From Polaribacter porphyrae (GTDB taxonomy: Bacteria; Bacteroidota; Bacteroidia; Flavobacteriales; Flavobacteriaceae): DNA of 64,000 bases. Position 1 is the stretch's first letter; the number at the start of each line of letters is the position of its first letter. The stretch is from positions 1,816,429 through 1,880,428 of the forward strand of contig NZ_MSCN01000001.1 of the NCBI RefSeq assembly GCF_002954685.1. The letters are read 5' to 3'. Position numbers and translations under genes: made by a program. Of this stretch, positions 48,223-58,287 are shown piece by piece. The notes under the pieces are model-generated. The model saw nothing but the letters and a program-made list of their open reading frames with translations, made no database searches and had not been told where the DNA came from.

Positions 48223-48414
48223 TTATTGTAATTCTCTTTTTGTTAATTCTGTTGCAATTCTTGCTACAGTTCTTCTTAAACCTCTCAATTGCAATGGGTT
48301 CTCCAAAGGAGTAATTGCGTGAGCCATTTTAAGATCAGTATAATTTTTCTGCAACGCTCCCAACTTCTCATTAAGATCTGCTGTAGATAATTCTTTAATT
48401 TCTGATTGTTTCAT
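48223..48414 (-). CDS. rpmC: 50S ribosomal protein L29
   Basis: A 63-residue helical L29 (KQSEIKELSTADLNEKLGAL, LKMAHAITPLENPLQLRGLR). It borders the tunnel exit. Confidence 0.95.
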   Translation of the reverse strand: MKQSEIKELSTADLNEKLGALQKNYTDLKMAHAITPLENPLQLRGLRRTVARIATELTKRELQ

Positions 48415-48425
48415 TGTATATCGAA

Positions 48426-48857
48426 TTAAGCGTTAATATCAAAATCTCTTGCTATTACAAACTTCGTTTTTACTGGAAGTTTTTGAGCTGCTAAACGTAA
48501 AGCTTCTTTTGCAACGTGCATTGGTACACCACCAACTTCAAACAAAATTCTACCTGGTTTAATAACTGCAACAAAATGATCTGGTGCACCTTTACCCTTA
48601 CCCATACGTACTTCTAAAGGCTTTTTGGTGATAGGCTTATCTGGAAAAATTTTAATCCATAACTGACCTTCTCTTTTCATGTGACGTGTAGCTGCAATAC
48701 GAGCTGCTTCAATTTGACGAGAGGTAAGTAAATTTTGATCCAAAGATTTAATTCCAAACATACCATTAGAAAGCTGGTTTCCTCTTTGAGAATTACCAGT
48801 CATATTCCCTTTCGCCTTCTGTACCTTACGATATTTTACTCTTTTTGGCTGTAACAT
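48426..48857 (-). CDS. rplP: 50S ribosomal protein L16
   Basis: A 143-residue L16 ([28 protein letters not shown]-like [40 protein letters not shown]). It helps align the A-site tRNA. Confidence 0.96.
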   Translation of the reverse strand: MLQPKRVKYRKVQKAKGNMTGNSQRGNQLSNGMFGIKSLDQNLLTSRQIEAARIAATRHMKREGQLWIKIFPDKPITKKPLEVRMGKGKGAPDHFVAVIKPGRILFEVGGVPMHVAKEALRLAAQKLPVKTKFVIARDFDINA

Positions 48858-48879
48858 TTTTAATTTCTAGTTTTAAAAA

Positions 48880-49596
48880 TTATTTTCTTCTACGAGGTCC
48901 ACGTTTAGATCTGTCACCACCTTTATTACCTTGCTTTTTAGACAAACCTACTAAAGGAGATAATTCTCTTTTACCATATACCTCACCCTTCATAATCCAT
49001 ACTTTAACACCTAATCTTCCGTATTGAGTATGAGCCTCTACAAGTGCATAATCAATATCTGCTCTAAAAGTAGAAAGTGGAATTCTTCCCTCTTTATAAT
49101 GTTCAGAACGTGCCATTTCAGCACCATTTAAACGACCTGAAATTTGAACTTTAATTCCTTCAGCATTCATTCGCATTGTAGCCTGAATAGCCATTTTTAC
49201 AGCTCTCTTGTAAGAAATTCTATTTTCAATTTGACGTGCAATACTTGTTGCAACTAATTTTGCATCTAATTCTGGACGTTTAATTTCAAAAATATTAATT
49301 TGAACTTCTTTGCCTGTAATTTTTTTAAGCTCTTCTTTTAACTTATCTACTTCCTGACCTCCTTTACCAATAATAATTCCTGGACGTGCAGTTGTAATAG
49401 TAACGGTTACAAGTTTTAAAGTACGCTCTATAATTACTCTAGAAACACTTGCTTTTGATAATCTAGCATTAATATACTTTCTTATCTTATCATCTTCAGC
49501 AATTTTATCTCCGTAGTCATTTCCACCATACCAGTTAGATTCCCAACCTCTGATGATTCCTAAACGATTTCCTATTGGATTAGTTTTTTGTCCCAT
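48880..49596 (-). CDS. rpsC: 30S ribosomal protein S3
   Basis: A 238-residue S3 with an N-terminal KH domain ([20 protein letters not shown]) and C-terminal domain ([39 protein letters not shown]). The tail is basic ([13 protein letters not shown]). Confidence 0.97.
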   Translation of the reverse strand: MGQKTNPIGNRLGIIRGWESNWYGGNDYGDKIAEDDKIRKYINARLSKASVSRVIIERTLKLVTVTITTARPGIIIGKGGQEVDKLKEELKKITGKEVQINIFEIKRPELDAKLVATSIARQIENRISYKRAVKMAIQATMRMNAEGIKVQISGRLNGAEMARSEHYKEGRIPLSTFRADIDYALVEAHTQYGRLGVKVWIMKGEVYGKRELSPLVGLSKKQGNKGGDRSKRGPRRRK

Positions 49597-49607
49597 TTCT
49601 ACTTTGA

Positions 49608-50012
49608 TTAATTACTTAAATTTTTACTACCTAACTCTAGAGTAACGTGATTAGAACGCTTACGTATTCTATGAGCACGACCTTGTGGAGCTGGTCTTAA
49701 TCTTTTTAACATTCCTGCGCTATCAACATAAATTGATTTCACATATAATCCTGCGTCTTCAATAGATGCATCTTCATTTTTAGCTTGCCAGTTTGCTATT
49801 GCAGACAACAATAATTTTTCTAAATTGATAGACGCCTCTTTTGGACTGAACTTTAAGATTTGTAAAGCTTTTTCAACCTCTACTCCTCTTACTTGATCTG
49901 CTACTAAACGCATTTTTCTTGGTGATGTAGGACAGTTAGTCAGCTTCGCGAAAGCACGTTGCTTTCTGTCTGCTTTTAACTGATCTGCCATATTTTTTTT
50001 ACGAACTCCCAT
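49608..50012 (-). CDS. rplV: 50S ribosomal protein L22
   Basis: A 134-residue L22 ([20 protein letters not shown], and [20 protein letters not shown] from the tunnel-lining hairpin). The N-terminus is slightly long ([18 protein letters not shown]); ATG at residue 8 is an alternative start. Confidence 0.95.
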   Translation of the reverse strand: MGVRKKNMADQLKADRKQRAFAKLTNCPTSPRKMRLVADQVRGVEVEKALQILKFSPKEASINLEKLLLSAIANWQAKNEDASIEDAGLYVKSIYVDSAGMLKRLRPAPQGRAHRIRKRSNHVTLELGSKNLSN

Positions 50013-50019
50013 TTCCTAC

Positions 50020-50298
50020 TTATTTTTTACCTTTATTTTTTGCACCTGCATGTCCTCTAAAAGAACGAGTTGGTGAAAATTCGCCTAACTTATGACCTAC
50101 CATGTTTTCTGTAACATATACTGGCACAAACTGGCGTCCATTATGAACTGCTATAGTTTGACCTACGAAATCTGGAGATATCATACTTGCTCTTGACCAA
50201 GTTTTTATCACAGATTTGTTACCAGATTCTACATTAGCTAACACTTTTTTCTCTAATTTATAGTGAATGTAAGGTCCTTTTTTTAATGATCTTGCCAT
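50020..50298 (-). CDS. rpsS: 30S ribosomal protein S19
   Basis: A 92-residue S19 ([40 protein letters not shown]). It sits on the head near S13. Confidence 0.97.
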   Translation of the reverse strand: MARSLKKGPYIHYKLEKKVLANVESGNKSVIKTWSRASMISPDFVGQTIAVHNGRQFVPVYVTENMVGHKLGEFSPTRSFRGHAGAKNKGKK

Positions 50299-50305
50299 AA
50301 CTTAA

Positions 50306-51130
50306 TTATTTCTTTCTACGTTCAATAATGTACTTATTACTAGCTTTTGTCTTAGATCTTGTTTTGAATCCTTTCGCAGGAATACCATTTCTAGATCTTG
50401 GATGACCTCCAGAAGAACGTCCTTCTCCACCACCCATTGGATGATCAACAGGATTCATTCTTACAGCGTTAACCCTTGGTCTTCTACCTAACCATCTTCT
50501 TCTACCTGCTTTACCAGATACTAATAATTGATGATCTGAATTAGATACAACTCCAATAGTAGCTACACAAGTTAATAAGATTAATCTTGTCTCACTTGAA
50601 GGCAATTTAACAGTTGCATATTTACCATCTCTTGCCATTAATTGGGCAAAAGAACCAGCAGAACGAGCCATAACAGCTCCTTGACCCGGACGTAATTCTA
50701 TACAAGATATTGTAGTCCCTAAAGGTATTTCACTTAAAGGCATGGCATTTCCGATTTCTGGAGCTACTCCACTACCAGAAACAATAGTTTGACCAACTTT
50801 CAATCCATTTTGAGCAATAACATAACGTTTTTCTCCATCAGCATAATTTAACAAAGCTATAAAAGCTGTACGATTTGGGTCATACTCAATTGTCTTTACT
50901 GTAGCAGGTACATTCGTTTTATCTCTTTTGAAATCAATAATACGATACTTTTGTTTATGACCTCCACCTATATTACGCGTAGTCATTCTACCCTGATTAT
51001 TTCGACCTCCAGATCTTTTTTTCGGTGCCAATAATGACTTTTCCGGCTTATCAGTAGTAATGGTGTCGAACCCGTTTACAACTCTAAAACGCTGACCTGG
51101 TGTTATTGGTTTTAATTTTCTAACTGACAT
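50306..51130 (-). CDS. rplB: 50S ribosomal protein L2
   Basis: A 274-residue L2 ([40 protein letters not shown]) including the conserved His-bearing loop near the peptidyl transferase centre. Primary 23S binder. Confidence 0.97.
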   Translation of the reverse strand: MSVRKLKPITPGQRFRVVNGFDTITTDKPEKSLLAPKKRSGGRNNQGRMTTRNIGGGHKQKYRIIDFKRDKTNVPATVKTIEYDPNRTAFIALLNYADGEKRYVIAQNGLKVGQTIVSGSGVAPEIGNAMPLSEIPLGTTISCIELRPGQGAVMARSAGSFAQLMARDGKYATVKLPSSETRLILLTCVATIGVVSNSDHQLLVSGKAGRRRWLGRRPRVNAVRMNPVDHPMGGGEGRSSGGHPRSRNGIPAKGFKTRSKTKASNKYIIERRKK

Positions 51131-51141
51131 TCTGTCTTTTC

Positions 51142-51432
51142 TTAAAGATTGTTATAAAAATCAATACTATCTCCTTCTGCTAATTGAACGATAGCTTTCT
51201 TATATCCACTTTTAATACCAGTTACTAAACCTTTTTTAGTGTACTTTGTATTTCTTTGAATTGGATAATTTAAAGTCTTAACGCTAGATATAGAAACTCC
51301 ATAAGCTGATTCTACAGCATTTTTAATTTCTACTTTATTAGCATTCTTATTTACAACAAATGCATAACGATTAAACAATTCGCTATCATTAGTTGCTTTT
51401 TCTGTAATAATAGGTTTTATTAAAATACTCAT
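51142..51432 (-). CDS. rplW: 50S ribosomal protein L23
   Basis: A 96-residue L23 ([40 protein letters not shown]). Binds trigger factor and SRP at the exit. Confidence 0.96.
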   Translation of the reverse strand: MSILIKPIITEKATNDSELFNRYAFVVNKNANKVEIKNAVESAYGVSISSVKTLNYPIQRNTKYTKKGLVTGIKSGYKKAIVQLAEGDSIDFYNNL

Positions 51433-51440
51433 GATTTTCC

Positions 51441-52070
51441 CTATTTACTTAAATGTGAATTAATACCTTCTAAAGCACTTTCTGTCATAACTATTTTATT
51501 AGCGTTTAAAACACCATAAGTATTAATTTCTGAAGAATTTATAACTTTAGAATTCTTTAAATTTCTTGATGATAAATAAACATTGCTGTTTTCTCCATCT
51601 AAAACGAATAATGATTTCTTTGTATCAAGTTCAAAAGACTTTAAAACATTTACAAAGTTTTTTGTTTTTGGAGAATCGAAGTTAAAATCTTCTACAACAA
51701 CTAAATTATTATCATTTGCTTGAATACTTAAAGCAGATTTTCTTGCTAAACGCTTTAAGTTTTTATTTAATTTGAAGGAGTAATTTCTTGGTCTTGGACC
51801 AAACATACGACCTCCACCTCTAAAAACACCAGACTTGATAGAACCTGCTCTTGCAGTACCAGTTCCTTTTTGTTTTTTTATCTTTCTTGTACTTCCTACG
51901 ATTTCAGCTCTTTCTTTAGATTTGTGAGTACCTTGCCTTTGATTAGCTAAATACTGCTTTACATCTAAATATATAGCATGGTCATTAGGTTCTACACCAA
52001 ATACATCATTAGAAAGTTCAACTTTTCTACCTGTATCTTTTCCTGTAATATCTAAAACTGCTACTTCCAT
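51441..52070 (-). CDS. rplD: 50S ribosomal protein L4
   Basis: A 209-residue L4 ([40 protein letters not shown]). In many bacteria L4 represses its own S10 operon; the long leader before rplC would be the place for that here. Its start shares one base with the rplC stop. Confidence 0.97.
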   Translation of the reverse strand: MEVAVLDITGKDTGRKVELSNDVFGVEPNDHAIYLDVKQYLANQRQGTHKSKERAEIVGSTRKIKKQKGTGTARAGSIKSGVFRGGGRMFGPRPRNYSFKLNKNLKRLARKSALSIQANDNNLVVVEDFNFDSPKTKNFVNVLKSFELDTKKSLFVLDGENSNVYLSSRNLKNSKVINSSEINTYGVLNANKIVMTESALEGINSHLSK

Positions 52071-52687
52071 TATTTCTGAATAGTTACAAAAGCATTCTTG
52101 TGACCAGGAATTGCTCCTTTTACAACAAGTAGATTCTTTTCAGCAACTACTTTTAATACTCTTAAATTTTGTACTTTCACTTTATCTCCTCCCATTCTAC
52201 CTGCCATACGCATCCCTTTGAATACTCTTGCAGGATAAGATGCAGCACCAATAGAACCTGGGGCTCTTAATCTGTTATGCTGACCATGAGTTGCTTGACC
52301 TACACCAGCAAAACCATGACGCTTAACAACACCTTGAAAACCTTTACCTTTTGAAACTCCTGAAACATCAACAAACTCACCTTCAGTAAAATGCTCTACT
52401 GTTATTGAATCCCCTAATTTAAAATTTTCTTCAAAACCTTGAAATTCTGCTACCTTCTTCTTTGCAGTAGTTCCAGCTTTCTTAAAGTGACCATCTAACG
52501 CTTTGTTAGAACTTTTTGCTTTTTTGTCATCGAAACCAAGCTGTAACGCATTATATCCGTCAACTTCTTCAGTTCTGACTTGGGTGACAACGCAAGGACC
52601 TGCTTCAATAACGGTACATGGAATATTCTTTCCATTCTCGTCAAATAAGCTGGTCATTCCAATTTTTCTTCCTATTAACCCAGACAT
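52070..52687 (-). CDS. rplC: 50S ribosomal protein L3
   Basis: A 205-residue L3 ([58 protein letters not shown]). First gene of the S10 block as organised here, with rpsJ moved to the str group. It is preceded by a terminator, a promoter and a leader of about 230 bases. Confidence 0.97.
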   Translation of the reverse strand: MSGLIGRKIGMTSLFDENGKNIPCTVIEAGPCVVTQVRTEEVDGYNALQLGFDDKKAKSSNKALDGHFKKAGTTAKKKVAEFQGFEENFKLGDSITVEHFTEGEFVDVSGVSKGKGFQGVVKRHGFAGVGQATHGQHNRLRAPGSIGAASYPARVFKGMRMAGRMGGDKVKVQNLRVLKVVAEKNLLVVKGAIPGHKNAFVTIQK

Positions 52688-52921
52688 TTAGTTAAAATTT
52701 TAGACGATAGATTTTTCTCCAGCGCGTCTATTATTAATTATTTTTTTGAAACAAAAGTTTCATTTTACACATCTTTTAAGTCAAACTCAAAAAAAACAGC
52801 GTAAAAACATCTTCTACACTGAATTTGTTTTTACCGTTTTTCCTTTGCGAAACGCTCTGGACATGTTATCATTATTGAAGAAATCTTCTAAAATGATTTT
52901 ACCCTATTCTATTTCGGGTTG
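52688..52921 (-). promoter_or_regulatory. Long leader of the rplC (S10) operon
   Basis: No gene fits between the -7 element (52922-52929) and rplC. On the minus strand several stems can form: GTAAAAAC/GTTTTTAC (52834-52827 with 52808-52801), TGAAAC-TTTT-GTTTCA (52762-52747) and TAGACG/CGTCTA (52730-52725 with 52706-52701), the last with GGAG in its loop near the start. A leader this long and paired suggests autoregulation, for example by L4. That link is inference. Confidence 0.5.
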
Positions 52922-52929
52922 CAAAAGTA
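52922..52929 (-). promoter_or_regulatory. -7 promoter element of rplC operon
   Basis: Minus strand TACTTTTG fits TAnnTTTG and comes directly after the rpsJ terminator. A -33 element is not evident, as it would lie inside that terminator. Confidence 0.55.
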
Positions 52930-52966
52930 TAAAAAACTTTCGATTTAAAAAAATAAACCGAAAGTT
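52930..52966 (-). terminator. Terminator of the str group after rpsJ
   Basis: Minus strand AACTTTCGGTTTA and TAAATCGAAAGTT pair over 13 positions (one G-U), followed by TTTTTT. It lies 17 bases after the rpsJ stop and separates the str and S10 transcription units. Confidence 0.85.
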
Positions 52967-52982
52967 ATTACAATATGTATGC

Positions 52983-53288
52983 TTATACTTTGATTTCAAC
53001 CTCAACACCACTTGGTAACTCAAGCTTCATTAAAGCATCAATAGTTTTACTTGAAGAACTATAGATGTCTAATAACCTCTTGTAAGCAGCTAACTGAAAT
53101 TGCTCTCTAGATTTTTTGTTTACGTGTGGAGAACGTAAAACTGTAAAAATCTTTTTATGTGTTGGTAATGGTATTGGTCCGTTTACAACAGCTCCAGTAC
53201 TTTTTACCGTCTTTACTATTTTTTCAGCAGATTTATCTACTAAATTGTAATCGTAAGACTTTAATTTTATTCTAATTTTTTGACTCAT
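52983..53288 (-). CDS. rpsJ: 30S ribosomal protein S10 (NusE)
   Basis: A 101-residue S10 ([40 protein letters not shown]). It is also the NusE partner in antitermination. Placed after fusA and ended by a terminator instead of opening the S10 operon, the arrangement commonly seen in Bacteroidetes. Confidence 0.97.
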   Translation of the reverse strand: MSQKIRIKLKSYDYNLVDKSAEKIVKTVKSTGAVVNGPIPLPTHKKIFTVLRSPHVNKKSREQFQLAAYKRLLDIYSSSSKTIDALMKLELPSGVEVEIKV

Positions 53289-53307
53289 CTTATATAATAT
53301 TAGTAGA

Positions 53308-55425
53308 TTAACCTTTTGCAGCAGCTATTACTTCCTCTGAAATGTTTGATGGAGTTTCTGCATAGTGTGAAAATTCCATAGTAGAAGTTGCTCTACCAGA
53401 AGACATTGTTCTTAAAGCAGTAACATAACCAAACATTTCTGATAATGGAACTGTTGCTTTTACAACTTTAGAACCAGCTCTATCTGACATATCTGAAACC
53501 TGACCTCTTCTTCTATTTAAATCTCCTACGATATCACCCATATTTTCTTCTGGAGTTAATACCTCTAACTTCATAATAGGTTCCATAATTTTAGCTCTTG
53601 CAGCTTTTGCAGCAGCTTTATAACCTAATTTTGCAGCTAATTCAAAAGATAACTGATCAGAATCCACAGGGTGGAAAGATCCATCACGAAGAGTAACTTT
53701 CATTGAATCCATTTCATAACCTGCTAATGGACCATTTTTCATTGCTTCTTTGAATCCTTTCTCTACAGAAGGAACAAATTCTTTAGGTACATTCCCACCT
53801 TTAATTACAGATTCGAATTGTAAACCTTGAGTACCCTCATCTGCAGGCTCCATAGTAAATACGATATCTGCAAACTTACCACGTCCACCAGATTGTTTCT
53901 TGTAAACTTCTCTATGATCTGCAGCAGCAGTAATAGCCTCCTTATATTCAACTTGAGGTTGACCTTGATTTACATCTACTTTAAACTCACGCTTTAAACG
54001 ATCCACAATGATATCTAGGTGTAATTCACCCATTCCTGATATAATTGTTTGACCAGAAGCTTCGTCAGTTCTTACTGTAAATGTTGGATCTTCTTCAGCT
54101 AGTTTTGCCAAAGACATCCCTAGTTTATCAACATCTGCTTTCGTTTTAGGTTCAACAGCGATACCAATTACTGGATCTGGAAAATCCATTGATTCTAATA
54201 TAATTGGATTCTTTTCATCAGATAAAGTATCACCAGTCTTGATAGATTTAAATCCAACAGCTGCACCAATATCTCCTGCTTCAATATAATCGATAGCATT
54301 TTGCTTATTAGCATGCATTTGATAAATTCTAGAAATACGTTCTTTTTTTCCTGAACGATTGTTTAGTACATATGAACCAGCATCTAGTCTACCTGAATAA
54401 GATCTAAAGAATGCTAAACGACCAACAAAAGGATCTGTAGCAATTTTGAATGCTAATGCAGCAAATGGTTCTTTTGCATCTGGCTTTCTTGAAATCTCTT
54501 CACCTGTATCAGGATCAGTTCCAATAATAGCATCTTTATCTAAAGGTGAAGGCAAATAACGACATACAGCATCTAACAAAAACTGAACACCTTTGTTTTT
54601 AAATGCCGAACCACAAATCATAGGTATGATAGCCATATCCATAACTGCAGCTCTTAAAGCAGCATGCACTTCATCTTCTGTAATAGAATCTTCATCTTCC
54701 ATGAATTTCTCTAATAAGTTCTCATCGTAACTTGCTACTTCTTCAATTAATAAAGCTCTATATTCTTTTGCTTCTTCCTTTAACTCTTCTGGGATTTCAA
54801 TAACATCAAATGTTGCTCCTTGTGTTTCATCATGCCACACAATAGCTCTATTTTTAACTAAATCTACTATTCCTTTAAAATCTCCTTCTTCACCAATTGG
54901 TAAAACGATAGGTACTGCATTAGAACCCAACATTTCTTTCACTTGAGTGTTTACGTTCAGGAAATCAGACCCTTGACGATCCATTTTATTTACGAAACCA
55001 ATTCTTGGCACTTTGTAGTTATCAGCTAGTCTCCAGTTAGTTTCAGATTGTGGCTCAACACCATCAACTGCACTGAATAAGAAAACTAATCCGTCAAGAA
55101 CTCTTAATGAACGGTTTACTTCAACTGTAAAATCAACGTGGCCTGGAGTATCAATAATATTGAAGTGATATCCTTTTGTATCTGGAGTATCTTTTGCGTT
55201 CTCTTGTGGAAATTTCCACTCACAAGTTGTAGCTGCAGAAGTAATTGTTATACCTCTTTCTTGCTCTTGTTCCATCCAGTCCATTGTAGCTGCACCATCA
55301 TGAACCTCTCCAATTTTATGAGAAACCCCTGTGTAATACAATACACGTTCTGTAGTTGTAGTTTTACCAGCATCAATATGTGCTGCAATACCAATATTTC
55401 TTGTATATTTTAAATCTCTTGCCAT
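53308..55425 (-). CDS. fusA: Elongation factor G
   Basis: A 705-residue translocation GTPase. G1 is [20 protein letters not shown]2 is [11 protein letters not shown]3 is DTPGHVDF, and G4 is NKMD; domains II to V follow with the ribosome-contacting [13 protein letters not shown] loop RRRGQVSDM and the C-terminal [17 protein letters not shown]. It is the third gene of rpsL-rpsG-fusA-rpsJ. Confidence 0.97.
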   Translation of the reverse strand: MARDLKYTRNIGIAAHIDAGKTTTTERVLYYTGVSHKIGEVHDGAATMDWMEQEQERGITITSAATTCEWKFPQENAKDTPDTKGYHFNIIDTPGHVDFTVEVNRSLRVLDGLVFLFSAVDGVEPQSETNWRLADNYKVPRIGFVNKMDRQGSDFLNVNTQVKEMLGSNAVPIVLPIGEEGDFKGIVDLVKNRAIVWHDETQGATFDVIEIPEELKEEAKEYRALLIEEVASYDENLLEKFMEDEDSITEDEVHAALRAAVMDMAIIPMICGSAFKNKGVQFLLDAVCRYLPSPLDKDAIIGTDPDTGEEISRKPDAKEPFAALAFKIATDPFVGRLAFFRSYSGRLDAGSYVLNNRSGKKERISRIYQMHANKQNAIDYIEAGDIGAAVGFKSIKTGDTLSDEKNPIILESMDFPDPVIGIAVEPKTKADVDKLGMSLAKLAEEDPTFTVRTDEASGQTIISGMGELHLDIIVDRLKREFKVDVNQGQPQVEYKEAITAAADHREVYKKQSGGRGKFADIVFTMEPADEGTQGLQFESVIKGGNVPKEFVPSVEKGFKEAMKNGPLAGYEMDSMKVTLRDGSFHPVDSDQLSFELAAKLGYKAAAKAARAKIMEPIMKLEVLTPEENMGDIVGDLNRRRGQVSDMSDRAGSKVVKATVPLSEMFGYVTALRTMSSGRATSTMEFSHYAETPSNISEEVIAAAKG

Positions 55426-55428
55426 TTC

Positions 55429-55908
55429 TTAAAATCTGAAGTGTGAGAATGCTTTATTTGCTTCTGCCATTTTATGAGTATCTGTACGCTTTTTAACAGC
55501 TGCTCCTTCTTCTTTAGCCGCAGCTAAAATTTCAGCAGCTAAACGTTGAGCCATAGTTTTTTCGTTTCTCTTACGAGTATACAAAATCATCCATTTGATA
55601 GCCATAGATACTTTACGATCTGGTCTAATTTGCATTGGAATTTGGAATGTTGCACCACCTACTCTTCGAGATCTTACTTCTACGTGAGGCATTACATTAG
55701 ATAAACCATCTTTCCAAATCTCTAAAGCTGTTTTTTCTTCAGCTTCACCTTTCTTTTGCTCTATGATATCCATTGCATCATAAAATACTTTGAACGCTAC
55801 AGATTTTTTACCACTCCACATCAAGTTATTCACAAAACGTGTTACCAACTGATCATTAAATTTTGGATCTGGTAAAAGCTCTCTTTTTTTCGCTCTTCTT
55901 TTTCTCAT
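55429..55908 (-). CDS. rpsG: 30S ribosomal protein S7
   Basis: A 159-residue S7 (RRAKKRELLPDPKFNDQLVT, RRVGGATFQIPMQIRPDRKV, KRTDTHKMAEANKAFSHFRF). It is the primary binder of the 16S 3' domain. The next gene fusA starts 3 bases after it. Confidence 0.97.
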   Translation of the reverse strand: MRKRRAKKRELLPDPKFNDQLVTRFVNNLMWSGKKSVAFKVFYDAMDIIEQKKGEAEEKTALEIWKDGLSNVMPHVEVRSRRVGGATFQIPMQIRPDRKVSMAIKWMILYTRKRNEKTMAQRLAAEILAAAKEEGAAVKKRTDTHKMAEANKAFSHFRF

Positions 55909-55935
55909 GTCTTTACATTAAAAAAGTTAATAATT

Positions 55936-56310
55936 TTACTTCTTTGGGCGTTTTGCTCCGTATTTTGATCTACGTTGCGTTCTTCCTTCAACTCCAGCAG
56001 TATCTAAAGCACCACGTACTACGTGATATTTTACACCTGGTAAGTCTTTTACCCTTCCACCTCTAACTAATACTATCGAGTGCTCTTGCAAGTTGTGTCC
56101 TTCACCTGGGATGTATGCGTTTATCTCATTACCATTTGTCAATCTAACTCTGGCAACTTTACGCATAGCAGAATTAGGTTTCTTTGGTGTAGTAGTATAA
56201 ACACGTGTACAAACCCCACGTCTTTGTGGACTTCCTTGTAACGCAGCCGATTTACTCTTCTTAGTTATTTTGGTTCTTCCTTTACGAACTAATTGTTGAA
56301 TAGTTGGCAT
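55936..56310 (-). CDS. rpsL: 30S ribosomal protein S12
   Basis: A 124-residue S12. [18 protein letters not shown] includes the wild-type lysine of the streptomycin loop (about residue 43), and [17 protein letters not shown] includes the second lysine (about 88). Both wild-type lysines predict no S12 streptomycin-resistance change. First gene of the str group. Confidence 0.97.
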   Translation of the reverse strand: MPTIQQLVRKGRTKITKKSKSAALQGSPQRRGVCTRVYTTTPKKPNSAMRKVARVRLTNGNEINAYIPGEGHNLQEHSIVLVRGGRVKDLPGVKYHVVRGALDTAGVEGRTQRRSKYGAKRPKK

Positions 56311-56367
56311 ACTAAATAATTATTGTTTTTCGTTTATATTAAACATTACCCTATTTTTAAGGGTTTG

Positions 56368-56375
56368 CAAATGTA
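56368..56375 (-). promoter_or_regulatory. -7 promoter element of rpsL operon
   Basis: Minus strand TACATTTG (TAnnTTTG), with TTTG at 56395-56398 placed 19 bases upstream as a -33. The best two-part promoter match in the window. Confidence 0.7.
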
Positions 56376-56457
56376 CAACTAATTTCTAATTATTCAAATA
56401 TCAGTAAGTTATTTTTTAGTTACATGTTTTTTTACATCACTTTACCTGATTTTAAAT

Positions 56458-56465
56458 TACTTTTG
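56458..56465 (+). promoter_or_regulatory. -7 promoter element of Omp85-like gene
   Basis: TACTTTTG (TAnnTTTG) lies inside the open frame that begins with ATG 56424, so that ATG would be upstream of transcription; it supports the TTG start at 56487. Confidence 0.6.
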
Positions 56466-56486
56466 ACGTTAAAGAGTTTTAAAAAA

Positions 56487-58154
56487 TTGAAGAGTAAATT
56501 TATACCTTATATATTATACCTTTTTTTATTAATAAATTTTAATGGATTGTTTTCACAAGAATTAAGTTTAATAATCAATTCTAAAAAAGAAAATGAAAAA
56601 TTGATTTTAAAAAAAATTGATTTTAAAAAAAAACACAACGATTCAGTTTCAGTTTATATAGAAATATCAAAAATATCATCTTACCTCAAAAAAAAAGGTT
56701 TTTTTACCAATACCATTGATAGTATCACTATCAAAAATCACAAAATTTTTATAGCTTATTTTTCATTAAACAAAAAAGTAAATAAGGCTCTAATTTCAAT
56801 TAGTGAGGGGGATAAAGTTTTTTTTGATGAGAAAAAAATAAAAAAAAATTCAGTTGAAATACCTATTAAAGAACTTCAGGTTAAATTAGAAGAAATATCA
56901 AAAAAATTAGATTTAGAAGGTAGGTCGTTCTCGAAAGTGAAATTAGAAAACATAAAAATTAATAACAATATTTTATTTGCTGAATTAAAAATTTATCAAT
57001 CAAAAAAAAGAAAGTTTAATAAAGTTATTGTAAAAGGATATATAAACTTCCCGAAATCATTCCTGAAAAATTATTTCAACATAAAGGATAATACAGTATT
57101 TAACAAAGAAAAAATTAAAAACATATCCTTATTAACTAAAAGTTTAGAATTTGTTAAAGAAATAAAGTCACCTGAAGTTTTATTTACAAAAGACTCTACT
57201 TCTTTATATCTGTATTTAAAAAAGAGACAAAATAATAGTTTTGATGGTATTGTAAATTTTGCTTCAAAAGAAAATGGAGGGATTCTTTTTAATGGAAATA
57301 TTGACTTAAAATTAAGTAACGTATTAAATACTGGTGAAAAATTCAATTTATTTTGGAATAGTATTGGTAATGAGCGACAAGAATTTAAAATTTCATCTGA
57401 AATACCATTCATTTTTAACTCCAAATTTTCACCAAAAGTAATATTCTCTATTTACAAGCAAGATTCTACTTTTTTAAATACTAAATTTGAGTCAAAAGTA
57501 TTTTATAATATCAATTCTAAAGCAAAACTAGCATTGACTTATAATACTGAATCATCGGAAAACACTGACACAAATATTAATAACAATATTGAGACTTTTG
57601 ACAACTATTTCTTTGGTATTAATTTTCAATATAGAGTTCCTAAAAATGATGTTTTCTTTAATAACAAACTCTACATTAATATAAACCCATCTTTTGGGCA
57701 AAGAAAAACGCAATCAATTAAATCTAATCAACTTAAACTTACAGCAAATGCATCTTATATTTTCGACTTATCAAAAAGAAGTAGTATTTACATCAAAAAT
57801 GAAACTGGCTACTTAAATTCTAATAATTACTTTGATAATGAACTTTTTAGAATTGGTGGTGCTAATTCAATAAGAGGTTTTAATGAACAGAGTTTATTCA
57901 CGAACAACTACAGTTATTTTAATTTAGAATATCGTTATTTAACATCTACTGAATCATTTTTGTATTCTATTACTGATTTTGGAGGATTAAATACAGTTAA
58001 AAGTCAACAAAACTTTTTAACACTAGGCTTAGGTTATCTATTTATAAAAAATAAAAGCATTATTAATATAAATATTAGTTTAGCAAAAAAAAACAGAACA
58101 AACGTAAATATACAAGATACAAAACTAATAATAAGTTTGGTTACAATGTTTTAA
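56487..58154 (+). CDS. Omp85/BamA-like outer membrane protein
   Basis: A 555-residue protein if started at TTG 56487, which yields MKSKFIPYILYLFLLINF and FSQ cleavage, a normal signal peptide; a promoter lies between this and the earlier ATG. The N-terminal part is POTRA-like (about residues 40-225). The C-terminal half is a beta-barrel with the Omp85 loop RIGGANSIRGFNEQSLF and ends in Phe (SLVTMF), as outer membrane proteins do. It could insert or secrete outer membrane proteins or act as a surface antigen (D15). It is divergent from rpsL. Confidence 0.75.
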   Translation: MKSKFIPYILYLFLLINFNGLFSQELSLIINSKKENEKLILKKIDFKKKHNDSVSVYIEISKISSYLKKKGFFTNTIDSITIKNHKIFIAYFSLNKKVNKALISISEGDKVFFDEKKIKKNSVEIPIKELQVKLEEISKKLDLEGRSFSKVKLENIKINNNILFAELKIYQSKKRKFNKVIVKGYINFPKSFLKNYFNIKDNTVFNKEKIKNISLLTKSLEFVKEIKSPEVLFTKDSTSLYLYLKKRQNNSFDGIVNFASKENGGILFNGNIDLKLSNVLNTGEKFNLFWNSIGNERQEFKISSEIPFIFNSKFSPKVIFSIYKQDSTFLNTKFESKVFYNINSKAKLALTYNTESSENTDTNINNNIETFDNYFFGINFQYRVPKNDVFFNNKLYININPSFGQRKTQSIKSNQLKLTANASYIFDLSKRSSIYIKNETGYLNSNNYFDNELFRIGGANSIRGFNEQSLFTNNYSYFNLEYRYLTSTESFLYSITDFGGLNTVKSQQNFLTLGLGYLFIKNKSIININISLAKKNRTNVNIQDTKLIISLVTMF

Positions 58155-58287
58155 GAAAAAATATTTAAGGTCTTGCATTGTAAAATATTTCCATAATCTG
58201 TTACGTTTTAACTTATTTTAACAAATATAGTTGTAGAATTAACATAATTTTTTAATATTTGAGCAATTAATTCAAATTAAATAAATA

